A stretch of 64,000 bases of DNA from Aptenodytes patagonicus (GCF_965638725.1 NC_134954.1:3653001-3717000); one strand, 5' to 3'; shown: positions 23,664 to 34,885, counted from the first letter of the stretch. Notes: generated by a model from the sequence alone, not told the origin. Translations and numbers: made by a program.

Positions 23664-25250
23664 GGGATGCTACGCTGACATGGCTGTGAAACAGCATGGG
23701 CTGCTTTTCACTTTGCGAACAAATTTTCCAGGATTGGAAAAAAATAATAATGAATAGAAATGTGGCTCGTTCCTCTAAGGCCTTGCAAGTGCTTTCGCTT
23801 CAGCTGGACTGGATGTGTGCCACTGAGAAAGCACTACCTGTCCCTTTCACCTCCGCTGTACACCGATTTCTGGGAGAGGAGAGCGAACTTACCTCTGCGT
23901 GTGTTTTCTCTCCTCGGGAGAGATGCAAGATCACTGTGACACTTGTGTTGTATTCTTTATTGTGTGCTGTCGCGAGTTCCTAAAGGGGTAGAATTGCTTT
24001 TGTGGTAAATGTCATGATGGTCTCCCTTCCCTTTTTTCAATCTCTCTTGAACACTCTGTATTCAACCCTGTCCTCAAGAGCAGCGTTAGTAGATATTAAT
24101 GTGAAATGCCCATTATATACTGGCAGGTACCTTAATCTCAAGGCAGAAAACTCGACACAGTCCATGCAGGCAGCCAGCCTGGTACCTTGCTCTCTATTAG
24201 CGGTTGTATTCTTCGCACTCGCCAAAATCCTGCTGGATTCAGTGGGAGTTCTGGGCACGAGTCTGAGGTGGAACTCGCTTACCTAAATGTTGGGATCTTT
24301 ACCATTTCTTGATGTGTGAAAATGAAAACGGCAATGCTGCAGTTTAGTAAGACTAAGCAACCGCTGTCTCCTTGACTTCAGAGGCTGTGGCTTCCCCAGT
24401 TGTTAAATCTTTGTCTGTTTGTTTTTCTTCTCAAATTCTTCCAAGTGTGGCGGACTTTGAGAACTGCTACACCTCTGCGCCGGTGCAGGGGAAGTCACTG
24501 GGTGTGTCAACCCTGCCCCGTTCATTTCATGAGACAGCATCCTGCTCCCCTGCCCTTCTTCGTTTCCAAATATTATTTTCAAGATAGCCCAAAGCAAAAT
24601 GACCGAACTGTGCTGGGCTTCCACGCAGCCAGCACAACTGAGAAGCAGAAGGAGAGTAACTAGCGGGAGGCATGAACTTGCATGAGTGACAGTAGGTAGT
24701 GGGTAGCTGCTCCATGTGAAGAAGGCAGCAGAGTCCCGACTAAAGCGAATGCAACCTAGCAAAATGTTTCCTGGCGCGAGGGAATGAGTGCCTGCTTTCG
24801 TATTTGAACTTCAGTTACGTTTAACTGGATAGCCAGACGTTTATCAATGTCTCTATAAGCTTTCTGCCCTACGTTGTGCAAGCATCTCTCAGCTTTTCCC
24901 AAAGATCTTTAATTTCTGATCCGTCGTCAGGTGAGGGTTCAAGTCAAGCACTTGAATGTTTTAAGTGTTTTTGTCCCCTTTATTTCTTATGCTTCTCAAT
25001 TACTGGCGAATGCGGAATTTCTCAGATCATGAAGAAGCTTAAAATGAACAAAAAAGAATACTGAGGAGAGATCTTCATGCTGTGTGCAGAGGAGTTTTTC
25101 AAAAACCCTCTAAATATTCGTTCATATCCCTTCACCTACAATTTGTTTGTTAGAAGCCTTCTCTAATGTAAATCAAAGTGCTAATTCTGAGCTGATTAGG
25201 GTCAGAATCAGTTCAGAGAGAAGATGAATGGTCCTTCATAAGGCACCTTT
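23664..25250. other. Intergenic, no gene recognised
   Basis: No coding signal. It includes a likely fragment of an ancient amniote repeat at about 24215-24270, annotated separately. The rest shows no structure I can name. Confidence 0.5.
24215..24270. repeat. Ancient amniote interspersed-repeat fragment (probable)
   Basis: The block AAAATCCTGCTGGATTCAGTGGGAGTT resembles, from memory, a family common in turtle and crocodile genomes built on 'AAATCCTG...TTCAGTGGGAGTT'. It is too short and diverged for a family name. Confidence 0.35.
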
Positions 25251-25538
25251 CGGTCTCTTCTCCCAAGTAACAAGCGATAGGACGAGGAAATGGCCTCAAG
25301 TTGCGCCAGGGGAGGTTTAGATTGGACGTGAGGAAAAATGTCTTTACTGAAAGAGTGGTTAAACATTGGAAGAGGCTGCCCAGGGAAGTGGTGGAGTCCC
25401 CATCCCTGGAGGTATTTAAAAGACGAGTAGATGAGGCACTTAGGGACATGGCTTAGTGGGTGGTGGTGTTGGGTCGACGGTTGGACTCGATGATCTTAGA
25501 GGTCTTTTCCAACCTCAATGATTCTATGATTCTATGAT
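25251..25538 (+). mobile_element. CR1 LINE 3' end (copy 1, 5'-truncated)
   Basis: It begins at GGTCTCTTCTCCCAAGTAAC, runs through the end of CR1 ORF2 and the 3' UTR (TTGGACTCGATGATCTTAGAGG, TTTTCCAACCT), and ends in two ATTCTATG octamers, the hallmark CR1 terminus. It is nearly identical to the copy at 27.3-27.8 kb. A 2-bp deletion in the GATAGGAC(AA)GAGGAAATGG stretch breaks the ORF2 tail frame that is open in that copy. No target-site duplication is evident, as is usual for CR1. Confidence 0.95.
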
Positions 25539-26995
25539 TTTCCATAGTTGGAAGAATAAGCACTGTCTGTTCACTGAAGAAACAGAAATGTGTGTTTGGA
25601 TTTGTCAGTGAATTTCTTTTAAATACTGCTGATCAAATTTAGAGGGTTTTGATTTATTTTTTAATGGCACACAAATTTTGGTATGTTGCTGTTTTAAATC
25701 CCAAGTAGAAGTAAATATGTCGAACGCTGTTGATCGCATACAGTGCAACTGAACCTGGCGTTTGACACTGAGAGCAAAGAAAGCTTTTAATTTATTTTGT
25801 TTTTAAAGGTAGCGCATTCAACAGATAATTCTGTTTGGAGAAAAAAAAAAAAAGGAAAAAGAAAAGAAAAAGAAAAAGCATTTTCAAATCAAACATACCT
25901 ACGTCCTCCGTGCCACATCAAAAGAAAAAGGTAAGGTAATATGAAGTATAAGTTTCATTTTATTGTATAGAAATATATATTGATAAAATAACTTTGTAAC
26001 ATGTCTCAGCTACAGGAAAGAGAATTGAGGGTGTGATGACTTTGGACGCAGAGTCTCATATCAGCCACTGAAAAATCTTTATTTTTGAAATGTAATCTCT
26101 TGTTATTGCTGTCATAAGAGTTACCTGTTTCCACTCTATTTGTTTCCAGTCACTCATAGCTTTCTGAAATTCAGTTTAGGGGTTGAAAAGAAATGCCTAT
26201 CCCAAAACTCCAAGACTCCCACAAGACGTGCCTTACAGTAAACACTAAATTTAGGGTAACCTGTTATTACAGATACCACTGAGATTTTCTGTTGCTTGTC
26301 ATCTCTCAGGATCAGAAACCAATTTGCCTTACAGATCTTTGTTGTGTGCTTGGAGGGCAATTGCAATACTCTGGACGTGACTTCTGGGAAATCTCTTGCC
26401 ACTGCTAGAGTTGAGAGCGCTAGGGCACCTCGGGGCTGTGAGGTGCTTCTGAACCCCATGTTTGCTACTATTTATAGAGAGTTTTTGCTGCTCTGGGTGC
26501 AGGGAACACCTGAGAAACTTGAAGTTTCATGACACGGGGATCTGCTACGAAGGTTAAATAAAATTTGAATTAAAGCAAACTAAACGCTGAAGTTGGAAAG
26601 AAGGCTGCTGCAGGCGTCTTCTGGACTTACATTTGCATGTTTTCACTAGTGAACATTGTCAGGCAGAGCTGAGCGTTTTACTAAGTTTTTCACAGCTAAT
26701 AACTAGGCAGAGTGTTACTTCCATTTGGTGTCCAGATGGTAACATGGTATATTGTGGATGACACTGAGAAAATTGCCGCCTTCCTCTAGAAAGCGCTTGC
26801 GTGAAGTATGTAAAAAATGTCATCTATTTCTGCAGTATGAAAAATAGGGCAGAGGGATGGAAAATGACGCTGAACCTAGAGCTGTGTGAGAATTGCTCAG
26901 ATGCCAGCCCAGCCACGTGGTAATACTGTTGTGCTTATGAACACAACGGTTATTACCTTTTCAGGTGGTGATCTGCAAGTGCATTACCATGCTGT

Positions 26996-27112
26996 ACCCT
27001 CACAGCACGTGTTGTTCGTAGGTATTATTAGATTCATTTTACAAGTGAGTGAACTGAGGCATAGAAGCGTTAAGAGCATATAGTAAAGCTCATAAATTTC
27101 ATACTGTAAGTG
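26996..27112 (+). repeat. MIR-like SINE relic
   Basis: The stretch with GGTATTATTAGATTCATTTT, ACAAGTGAGTGAACTGAGGC and AGAAGCGTTAAG follows the well-known MIR core 'GTATTATTATCCCCATTTTACAGATGAGGAAACTGAGGCACAGAGAGGTTAAG' in order and spacing. MIR-type CORE-SINEs are ancient in amniotes, which fits the strong divergence. Confidence 0.65.
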
Positions 27113-27153
27113 GGCTTGTTAGTGAGGAGGCATGTGGCTTGTGTCAGGCTGCT

Positions 27154-27179
27154 GCTCATTCCCTACTCTGGGAATGAGC
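27154..27179. other. Perfect 10-bp inverted repeat (hairpin)
   Basis: GCTCATTCCC and GGGAATGAGC are exact reverse complements separated by 6 nt (TACTCT). No adjoining feature suggests a role. Confidence 0.5.
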
Positions 27180-27334
27180 GCATGACTTGCTTGCTGCTTT
27201 TGAACTAGCTCTTGTATTCCAACACACTCACAAGCTTCACAGAAAATTGCCTCTGAGTTGCACAGAACTTGAAAGGAACAGGTGCCGTTCCTGATCTGAC
27301 GCTTGCTTTAGGCGAGGCACTGCTGTTAACTTTA

Positions 27335-27757
27335 AGGGTCTGGAGAACAAGGCTCATGAGGAGCAGCTGAGGGAACTGGGGTTGTTCAGCCTGGAGAAAA
27401 GGAGGCTGAGGGGAGACCTCATCGCTCTCTACAACTCCCTGAAAGGAGGTTGTAGCGAGGTGGGGGTCGTTCTCTTCTCCCAAGTAACAGGCGATAGGAC
27501 AAGAGGAAATGGCCTCAAGTTGTGCCAGGGGAGGTTTAGATTGGACGTGAGGAAAAATGTCTTTACTGAAAGAGTGGTTAAACCTTGGAACAGGCTGCCC
27601 AGGGAAGTGGTGGAGTCCCCATCCCTGGAGGTATTTAAAAGACGAGTAGATGAGGCGCTTAGGGACATGGTTTAGTGGGCATGGTGGTGTTGGGTTGACG
27701 GTTGGACTCGCTGATCTTAGAGGTCTTTTCCAACCTTAATGATTCTATGATTCTTTG
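27335..27757 (+). mobile_element. CR1 LINE 3' end (copy 2), with open ORF2 C-terminal tail
   Basis: A 5'-truncated CR1 of about 420 bp. It starts near GGTCTGGAGAACAAGGCTCA, includes GTTGTTCAGCCTGGAGAAAA, and ends in ATTCTATG-type octamers. Bases 27382-27675 form an unbroken 97-codon frame that is the familiar C-terminus of CR1 ORF2 (reverse transcriptase polyprotein), beginning [18 protein letters not shown] and ending in [13 protein letters not shown]. The lack of frameshifts or stops indicates a young insertion. The fragment carries no catalytic domain and cannot move by itself. Confidence 0.96.
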
Positions 27758-30400
27758 ACTTCAAGGAGCTTTGGATCAGGTCCTCTGTGAGGCTTGTGTT
27801 TTGCAGCGGGACCAAAAGTCAGCACGTACATCTCAGCATGGCAGGTCTTTAAATGCAAGACCGAATCAAGGGCACAAACGTCCCTTTTCATTGTGTCTTC
27901 CTTTATGGTGTCAAACCCAGCTCTTGATCTCTAATTTTGCTTTAATTGAAATCATATATGTGAGTGAAAAATATTGATCACCTTTGCTGTCCTTTTCCAA
28001 CTGCAATGTCTGAAAGGTCTAAGTCATAACTAAGTCAATATTTGCACGACAAAACTCTCTCCCCCTTTTTCTCCCTAGTGGTAAATTCCCAACCATTACT
28101 TCCACTAAAGGTCCATGTGCAGGAGGAAAAAACCCCAACCCCTCTGACCTTCCCATTTCTCTTTTCTTTCAATTTTTTTCGGATATTCAGATGATTACTT
28201 CCAAAAATGCACATGCTCAGATACTCTTTAAAGTCATACTGTTAGCATACACTTATCAAGCAGGCTCAGCTTCCTGTAGGAGCTAGCCCTTTAACAGTTG
28301 TGTCTTGTATCTTTAGTCTTATTAACTCACTAAGTGGAAAAAGAAAGATAAATGCAGCATCAGACCATGGATTATGCCCGTAATGAAGGGTTAGGCATAT
28401 ATTTTCCATGGCAGCCTGCAGAGAGTCATCTGAGTCTCTAAGGACGTTTCATGTTGTCTTCATAATGGATTCTGTCTTTGTTCAGTTTTCTGACTGTCCT
28501 CAATTTTTTATTTGGAGAAAGGGTTCACATTATACTATGCCTTAAGCCATGTTGTGAAGAATTCCTGCCCCATGGGATGCCTCAAGCCTCAACCTTTGCG
28601 TCCTTTGGTGACGGAGGTTGCTGCCACAAAAGGCTCTCTAGGAGACAGGGACCTTGAGAAAAAAAATCTGGCATCGGCAACTGTGTTGTGACCTTTTCAT
28701 CGTCGGAGTGCCTGGCTGTTGCTCTGCTTTATTAGTCTGAATGTTTTCCAAAGGGGGAATCTGGAAGCTGGGAGCAACAGCATGAGGATTATTCTTAAAT
28801 GTTATAGCCTAGGTTGGGAGTGATGCAAAGGTGAAGAGGAACACGTGAGAGGCAATTGCTGAAAGCATAAGAAACCTGTAAGTGAAATTTCAGGGGAAAT
28901 TTTGTGAAGTTTGGGAAAAAAAAATTGATCCCAAAGGAAGAAAGAAACCTCAAACAAGAGACAGCTAGTAACCTTAACTCCAAATAATAAATTATTCCAA
29001 ATTAAGCAAGTATTTTTGCCATGATCAATGGTTTTACATTATGCAATGCATAATATAATTTGCAAGAGAAGTAATTTTGAAACACAAAATTAAAAGGCTC
29101 CAATTTTCAATTTTCTAGGTCTTGTTTTTAGACAAAAATACAGTTTCTACAGGGTACAGCTTGAGAAAGCTGACTTATGGCAACAGTACGCAAGTGGCAT
29201 ATGTTTTTCAGGTGGTTATTCCCCAGTGTCTTCCTATCCCTCCTCTTCATGTCTATAGAAGGCTCAGGGATTCCTTCCAGGCCTTTTTAAAATTAAACTG
29301 TTTTTCAGAATCATGGGCTAACAGATGGAGAACAGTTGTTGTCATCAGCTAGCCAAAGTAAATATAGTTGCAAAGAGGTTTCAGCAATAACTGTGCATAA
29401 TTATGCAATTCAGTCATCTTTCAGGTGAACTTCAGGGGACTGCAAAAATCTATGGATGTACCTGACCAGTCTTCCTGTGCTCTTGTTGGGTGCTGCAGTT
29501 CGTCTTGGGAGCTTTGCACAGAGCTTCACCTACCTGAAAAATATGAGGCTTTTGGAGCAAAGAAGAGACCCTATTCGCACCTGCAGGCCCAAGAGCCAGT
29601 CTGCCTCTGCTCTGCTGGCTCACTGGTGGGAGCTGTGGGGTGTCGGTGCCTCTGGATGGCTGAAAGTGCTCCTTGTGTCAAGGTGGGTGATGACCTGTCT
29701 ATAGCACTGGCAACAGGAGGCACCAGGACAGGCTTCAGGTCTTCTCGTTCCCAGGATCAAGCAGCTTCAGAGCTGGTTTCCTAGGGTGTCGTGGGTACAG
29801 AGAAAGGATTTCTCCTTGTTGGGTCAATGAAAATTGGTTCAGTACAATGCTGGGCATTTCCTCACCATTCCGTGAAAGTCCTGCATAAAAGGGTGTTGGT
29901 AAAACCTAACACGTTGTCTTTAATTTTTCAAATTTCAAATTTCTGGACCTGAATGGGGGAGCAAATATCACATGGAGCTGAGAAAGATGTGAAATAAAAA
30001 TTCCCCAAAGTTAGCTAGAAAATCCAGAGACTTGCTCTGGGTTATGCTTCAGCCTACCAGTTAACATGCTCTTGCTGCCTGCTCAGTAATTTGTCAGGAA
30101 CAGGGAAGAAGAATCCAGACTTGGCAAGCTGGTGCTGCAGACAGATTTTGTCAGATGAAATCCCAGTAGACGTTAGTCCAACATCAACAGCTCCTGAGCT
30201 ATCACATGGGAATGCGCAAGGAGATAAAACGAACATCCTAAAGGGTGGGTCCTCTATTTTAAGGGGCAGAGAAGGGAATCTGGCTAATGTAACTTTTTTT
30301 TTTTCCTTTTCTTTGTGGAGTCCTTCAGAGAAATGATGGAAAATGCTGGTTCCAAACACAGATACGATTCTGTCTTTAAATGAGGTGAAGAATTCAAGAA
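27758..30400. other. Intergenic, no gene recognised
   Basis: A/T-rich, CpG-poor unique-looking DNA between the second CR1 and the KCNE4 upstream region. No conserved frame, tandem array or recognisable repeat stands out. Confidence 0.5.
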
Positions 30401-30510
30401 AAGTTGCTTAACTCCTCTCTCTCGCTCTTTCCTACATGTGAAGAGAGGTTAATCCTATCTGCCTTTACCTCAGAGGGATTGTGAGGGCAGAGTTTGGAAA
30501 GGAATTTGCC
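30401..30510. repeat. tRNA/MIR-type SINE relic (probable)
   Basis: GTTGCTTAACTCCTCTCTCT, then GAAGAGAGGTTAATCCTATCTGCC, then TACCTCAGAGGGATTGTGAGG and TTTGGAAAGG track, in order, the 'CACTTAACCTCTCTG ... AATAATACTTACC ... CACAGGGTTGTTGTGAGG' portion of ancient SINEs in reversed MIR orientation. It is strongly diverged. Confidence 0.45.
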
Positions 30511-31720
30511 ATCTATGCAAAGAATCCACAAGTTGACTGCAGGGGAAAAAAAAAAAAAACAACCCAGACCTACCGTTGGGAAACTCCAGCACCAGTCGAC
30601 TACTTTCTGGAAGTGGAGTGTCCTGTTACATAAACATTCTTGAAGCTTTGCAGAAGGGGCGACATTCACATCATGTATGTGGGGCCTGACTAATTGGGCT
30701 TTGTGTGTGAAGAACGGGGATGGAGAGGATAAGGAAGTGAAATCCCCAAGGTGCAAGCTGGGCCTCCTTCTTCCCATGGCCTGTACTGTTGCTTACGTGT
30801 TGAAAAGGGGTCTCAGAGCCTCCTGTATGACCGAGCTGATGACTGGGAACTCTGCGGGCCCCGCAACCCAGCCTGCATCCTAACTCTGCCCTTCCCAGCG
30901 GTCTGGGAGGCGGCGTGCTCAGGCCGGCAGCCAGCTGCAACAGCCTCCAGCAGTCACTCAGAGAGCTTCCCTCTGCCCAGAAGCTGTTACCGTCCCTTCG
31001 TACTAAAATCTGCATTAACTCAGTGGTCCTGGTCTATGTATAAACAGCATGCAGACCACGTAACTCTTGGCTGCTTCTACAAACAGTGGCAGAAGGGGGC
31101 TGCTAACTTCGGGAGCTCCAAGTTGCCCCTGGAGGAGTCTGTACCTTTCCACTCCTTATGTGGGGAACCAAAATCCCATAGTTGCTGTTTTGATGACCGA
31201 AGTTAGGTGGCACCAGCACCCCTCCATCCAAAACTCACTTGAGACCCAGGGCCCGGTTCTCCACAGCCCCACACCTTGTGGCAAAGTGGAGCTGCAGCGT
31301 GAGTTGAGTCACCACTTTCTTTTGCACACACTTTGTAAAGCTTTGTCACTAGTCCCAGACAAAGAAAATAACCTGTTTCCTCCCACATCTCTTCAGGGAA
31401 AACTATGTATAGCAGGCATGTAAATAACTTGATAGCATCTACTATAAAATTCACATGTATATTTTTCTATGTTTTATGACAGACACAGAATAATGGTTTG
31501 CAGGTTTTCCATTCTGCACAGCAGCTCTCAGGGTAACAGGTCAGACTTAGCAATTGGGATGGCAGTGAAAGGAACAGCTTCACAAGCCGAAAGAGCCAGT
31601 GCTGAACTGGTTAGGAAAGAGTAAAATCTGAATTCCCAACTCTTTTTCTTTTCACAGCTGTTAAGAGTTCAGTGGGTTGAACTGCAATCCTTCAAGTTCA
31701 TCTGTTGACTCCAACACAAA
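30511..31720. other. KCNE4 upstream region
   Basis: Upstream flank of KCNE4. It has a G+C-richer patch at about 30.84-30.99 kb and a second TATA-like sequence (ATGTATAAACAG, near 31037), which could serve an alternative promoter. The frame at 30751-31206 has no recognisable domain. Confidence 0.4.
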
Positions 31721-31725
31721 ACTAT

Positions 31726-31731
31726 TATAAA
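31726..31731 (+). promoter_or_regulatory. TATA box candidate for KCNE4
   Basis: TATAAA within CTATTATAAACTGTG lies about 145 bp upstream of a strong splice donor. It would place a transcription start near 31756. This is inferred from spacing only. Confidence 0.3.
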
Positions 31732-31755
31732 CTGTGCCTCTAAAACACGTGATGA

Positions 31756-31875
31756 AACATTTCTTGAGAGCTATTTATTCCAACTGCAGCAGAGGAAACT
31801 TTTCAGAACACCCGGCATTTGGTAGAGGAAAGGTCTTTTGAGCTTTGCAAAAGGAGGAATTATTTGCATACCGAC
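31756..31875 (+). other. KCNE4: Possible non-coding first exon of KCNE4
   Basis: The candidate exon lies between a TATAAA at 31726 and a consensus donor (GAC|GTAAGT, intron starting at 31876). An acceptor with a pyrimidine tract (TTCTCCTCCAG, exon from 32304) or an earlier T-rich one (CTTTTTTTCAG, exon from 32241) would join it to the coding exon. From memory, mammalian KCNE4 has an upstream exon and a single main coding exon, so the arrangement is plausible. An octamer motif ATTTGCAT sits at 31862-31869. No transcript evidence is available. Confidence 0.3.
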
Positions 31876-32329
31876 GTAAGTTACTTTTTGATTTTTTTTT
31901 TTCCTGCACCATTGAATGAAATAATACTTCTAACTTTCCCCCCCCTATGGAAACACGGTCAAGTAGCACAAAACTATGTTTATGTGCCTAGCAGAGTATT
32001 TCTATATAGTTTTCTTTCTTTAATCATGTGGATTGGGGGTTTTGTAATTCAGCGTAGAACTCAACATGATTTAATATTACGTATTTTTTTTCCTCTAATG
32101 TTTTCTGTATCTGAATAAGAGTTCATTCAATTACAATATTAATGCAGAAATATGATAGACTGCAAGCTTCAATCAAGTGTGTCCTGCAAGCTTACAAATT
32201 ACGAGTAGCAAGGAATAGTTTGGGGGCGTCTTTTTTTCAGATGTTTCTTTTACATCTTTGATCTGAAGTTTGATCTTACGTATACATATACATTCTCCTC
32301 CAGGCTTTAGCTGTGGTAAAACACTTTCC

Positions 32330-32821
32330 ATGCTGAAAATGGACCATGCAAACATGACCCAAGCCATGCTTGATGCTGAATCCCGCAACACGGAGAAGAA
32401 CAACAGCAACGAGTATTTTTACATTCTGATCGTCATGTCTTTCTACGGGATCTTCCTGATAGGGATAATGCTGGGCTACATGAAATCCAAAAGAAAAGAG
32501 AAGAAGTCCAATTTGCTTCTGCTCTACAAAGATGAGGAGAGAGAATGGGGGGAAGCCGTGAAGCCTCTACCAACCATATCGGGGCTGAAATCTGTCCAGA
32601 TCCCCATGATGCTGAACATGCTGCAGGAGAGCATGGTGCCGTCCCTGTCCTGCGCCATCTGCTCGATGGAAGGCAGCAGTGTGAGCTCCGAATCCTCCTC
32701 CCCAGACGTGCACTTCACCATCCAGGAGGAAGTGCTGGATGCTGAACTGGGGGAAGTGTCAGAAACGCTCCTCAACGAGAGCAGCGAGGGATCTGCGGAA
32801 AACATCCACAAGAACTCCTAG
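32330..32821 (+). CDS. KCNE4: KCNE4 (MinK-related peptide 3), potassium-channel beta subunit
   Basis: A single-pass membrane protein that binds voltage-gated K+ channel alpha subunits (for example KCNQ1 and Kv1-type channels) and mostly inhibits them. The 163-residue product starts MLKM, as the short human form does. Residues about 1-28 are extracellular, with N-glycosylation sequons at N8 (NMT) and N24 (NNS); a sequon at N8 is also present in human. The transmembrane segment is about residues 30-51 ([20 protein letters not shown]), followed by a basic stop-transfer stretch KSKRKEKK. The LLLL at 62-65 matches the tetraleucine motif linked in mammals to calmodulin and Kv1.3 binding. The acidic, serine-rich C-terminus ([16 protein letters not shown] ... 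[15 protein letters not shown]) is strongly conserved. The whole protein sits in one exon. The frame stays open upstream to an ATG at 32270 (20 extra codons), but the MLKM start fits the family best. Confidence 0.97.
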   Translation: MLKMDHANMTQAMLDAESRNTEKNNSNEYFYILIVMSFYGIFLIGIMLGYMKSKRKEKKSNLLLLYKDEEREWGEAVKPLPTISGLKSVQIPMMLNMLQESMVPSLSCAICSMEGSSVSSESSSPDVHFTIQEEVLDAELGEVSETLLNESSEGSAENIHKNS

Positions 32822-33073
32822 CACTTGCAGGGCTCCCTTGAGCAGCTGCCAAAGCGTGAGTGGAGCTCCCACTAAGAACTTGTGGTTCTACTTCCCTGCT
32901 CTCCGATGAACTCTCAACAGGTATCTGTGCCCTCGGGCCCGAGGTGTTCCTGAGAGCTGGCAGGACAAGGAAGCGGTGGTACCCAACACCGAAGTGTAAC
33001 TTGCACATAATTGGGATGCTTAATTTTAATTTTTCCATTATTATTTCTTACTATAAGAGCTAAGAACAAGGAG

Positions 33074-33090
33074 AATATATATATATATTT
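33074..33090. repeat. (AT)n dinucleotide tract in KCNE4 3' UTR
   Basis: A short uninterrupted AT repeat (about 8 units) soon after the KCNE4 stop codon. Confidence 0.8.
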
Positions 33091-33758
33091 TCTAATGAGG
33101 TAACTATTACTGGCATGTCTCTGCATATTTCAGAATTCTGCAAATATCTGGGAAATGTTTAGGGAAGTTACCCTCACGCAAGTGCCTGGTTGTTAAAGAC
33201 GATGGGTAATGCTCATTCACGCAAAACTGTGATAGACTAGAAGTACTTTAACTGTGTTTTTCTTATAGCAAACCACAGTCAGCAGCAGATTTGCTCAATA
33301 AGGCCTCAAAAGCTGAAAATTTGTCAGTGCTGTAGTTGAAGGGAGGTTGCAGCATGGCTGGAGACTGACTTTAGGCACAGAATGGATGAAAGAAAAAGAA
33401 AAGGAAAAAAAGAAGGCATGGAATTTCTCGGAGGTCTGTAAAGCCCAGTTTCAGATCCACGCCACTATATTTATCTTTGCTTAAGTTGTACCTGTACTGG
33501 CTGGGTCAGGTTCACTAACTTCTGCTGCAATCCAGCCTTTGACTGAGTTACTAGTAGGGAAAGTGGTTTTGTTTTTTGCTTTTGTATTTTTTAAAGACAC
33601 GTACATTTGATCACTAAAGGCAAAGATCTGTAAGTTAAAAAAAGACATTAAAAGATCTTTGTTACAAGGTGTAAGACGTAGAAAGGCTTGAACAAATGCT
33701 GCTCTGTTACGCCCCCTTGAAAAATAGGTGGAATTCAGAATAGAATTTAACCTAGCAA

Positions 33759-33829
33759 GGGTGAAATCCTGGCCCCACTGAAGTCATCAGCTGAGTCCTC
33801 CTGACTTCAGGGGACACGCACAAGATTTT
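33759..33829. repeat. Ancient palindromic repeat fragment in KCNE4 3' UTR
   Basis: GGTGAAATCCTGGCCCCACT and its partly complementary partner, centred on CTGAAGTCA...TGACTTCAGG, resemble a palindromic repeat abundant in turtles and crocodiles ('AAATCCTGGCCCCATTGAAGTCAATGG'). Family name not known to me. The following 120 bp (to about 33950) may belong to a related element. Confidence 0.5.
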
Positions 33830-34523
33830 GTGCTTCTCTGTTGGAGTTAAATTCTCCATTTGAGGTCAGTAAAACTGTACCTATTTACATCATTAAAGAA
33901 TCTGGCCTTTCTCCTCTATTTAAGCCAGTGTAGATAAACATTGCATTACATCCTTTTTTTTTAATCAGCTCGCATGTGGCACATGCATTTCTATAAAGTC
34001 ATTAGTAACTAGTTTTTAAAACCACCACAAACTTCCCCCCCCCCATTTTAAGGGTACTGTGATTTTTTTCAAATGCTCATGAAATTAGTTACTAAATTAT
34101 TGCACTGTTAAAAGAAGTAATGTTAATATTGTAGCAATGTATGATTATTTCAGTCATACCTTATATTTTATAATAACTTATTACAATGTTTGGATTAGTT
34201 CTGAACCATGAGGGCTAAAGAGCCTGAATCTAAAGCATTGCACAGCAGAATGTTTGCAAAATGTCTCCACATATTTCCTGAGCTAAAATAGCTCTGTGAT
34301 TTATCCACTGGCAGCAGAGCTTGAGAGACAGCTTGAAAAACATGAACGCTGAACGGCAGAAATGAACCGAGGCGAGAGTCTGCTGTACTTCTGCTGTCTG
34401 GAAGGGAGAACTCTGGTTTTGGCTTGGAGGGTTAATACGATGTGACGATGTGACGGAGCCGGCAGAGGTATCGCTGTCTCTCTCTAAACACAGCAGAACA
34501 AAGGCTCCATTGTGCTCAGAAAG

Positions 34524-34593
34524 GGCCTGATTCAGTTCAAACTGAAGGCAGTGAGAGTTTTTCCATCGACTTCAGTGAACTTTGGATCAGACC
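34524..34593. repeat. Ancient palindromic repeat (MITE-like relic) in KCNE4 3' UTR
   Basis: GGCCTGATTCAGTTCAAACT at the left and GAACTTTGGATCAGACC at the right form an imperfect inverted repeat of about 33 bp per arm. The 'GGGCCTGAT-CA...TTGACTTCAGTG...TTTGGATCAGGCC' layout matches an old amniote repeat I recognise from reptile genomes. It can fold into a hairpin in the mRNA. Confidence 0.6.
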
Positions 34594-34885
34594 ATATAAA
34601 GCTTTTTGGTAGATTTACTCCAAAAGGGGCTGTTTTAAGTTTGAAAGAAGCCAAATTAAGTTTGGCACTTTGCCTGGAATCACTTGAATCCTGAAACTTT
34701 CCAAATGAGACTGACATGCGCGAGTTGTCACATTTTCCATTGCTTTCTCCTTCGTCCTTTTACTTTTGGTATAAATGTATTTGTATCTGTAAAAAGCTGA
34801 TGTATATAATTCCTAACATTGAGTTGTATATAATTGTCTCATGTATTTAAAGTTTATTGTTTCTACTGGCACTAATTTTTATTTA

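Larger units (their letters stand above)
25539..27334. other. Intergenic, no gene recognised
   Basis: A/T-rich and CpG-poor. It contains an A-rich (GAAAA)n tract at about 25841-25880, an octamer motif ATTTGCAT at 26631-26638, a MIR-like SINE relic at about 26996-27112 and a perfect hairpin at 27154-27179. No coding signal. Confidence 0.55.
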
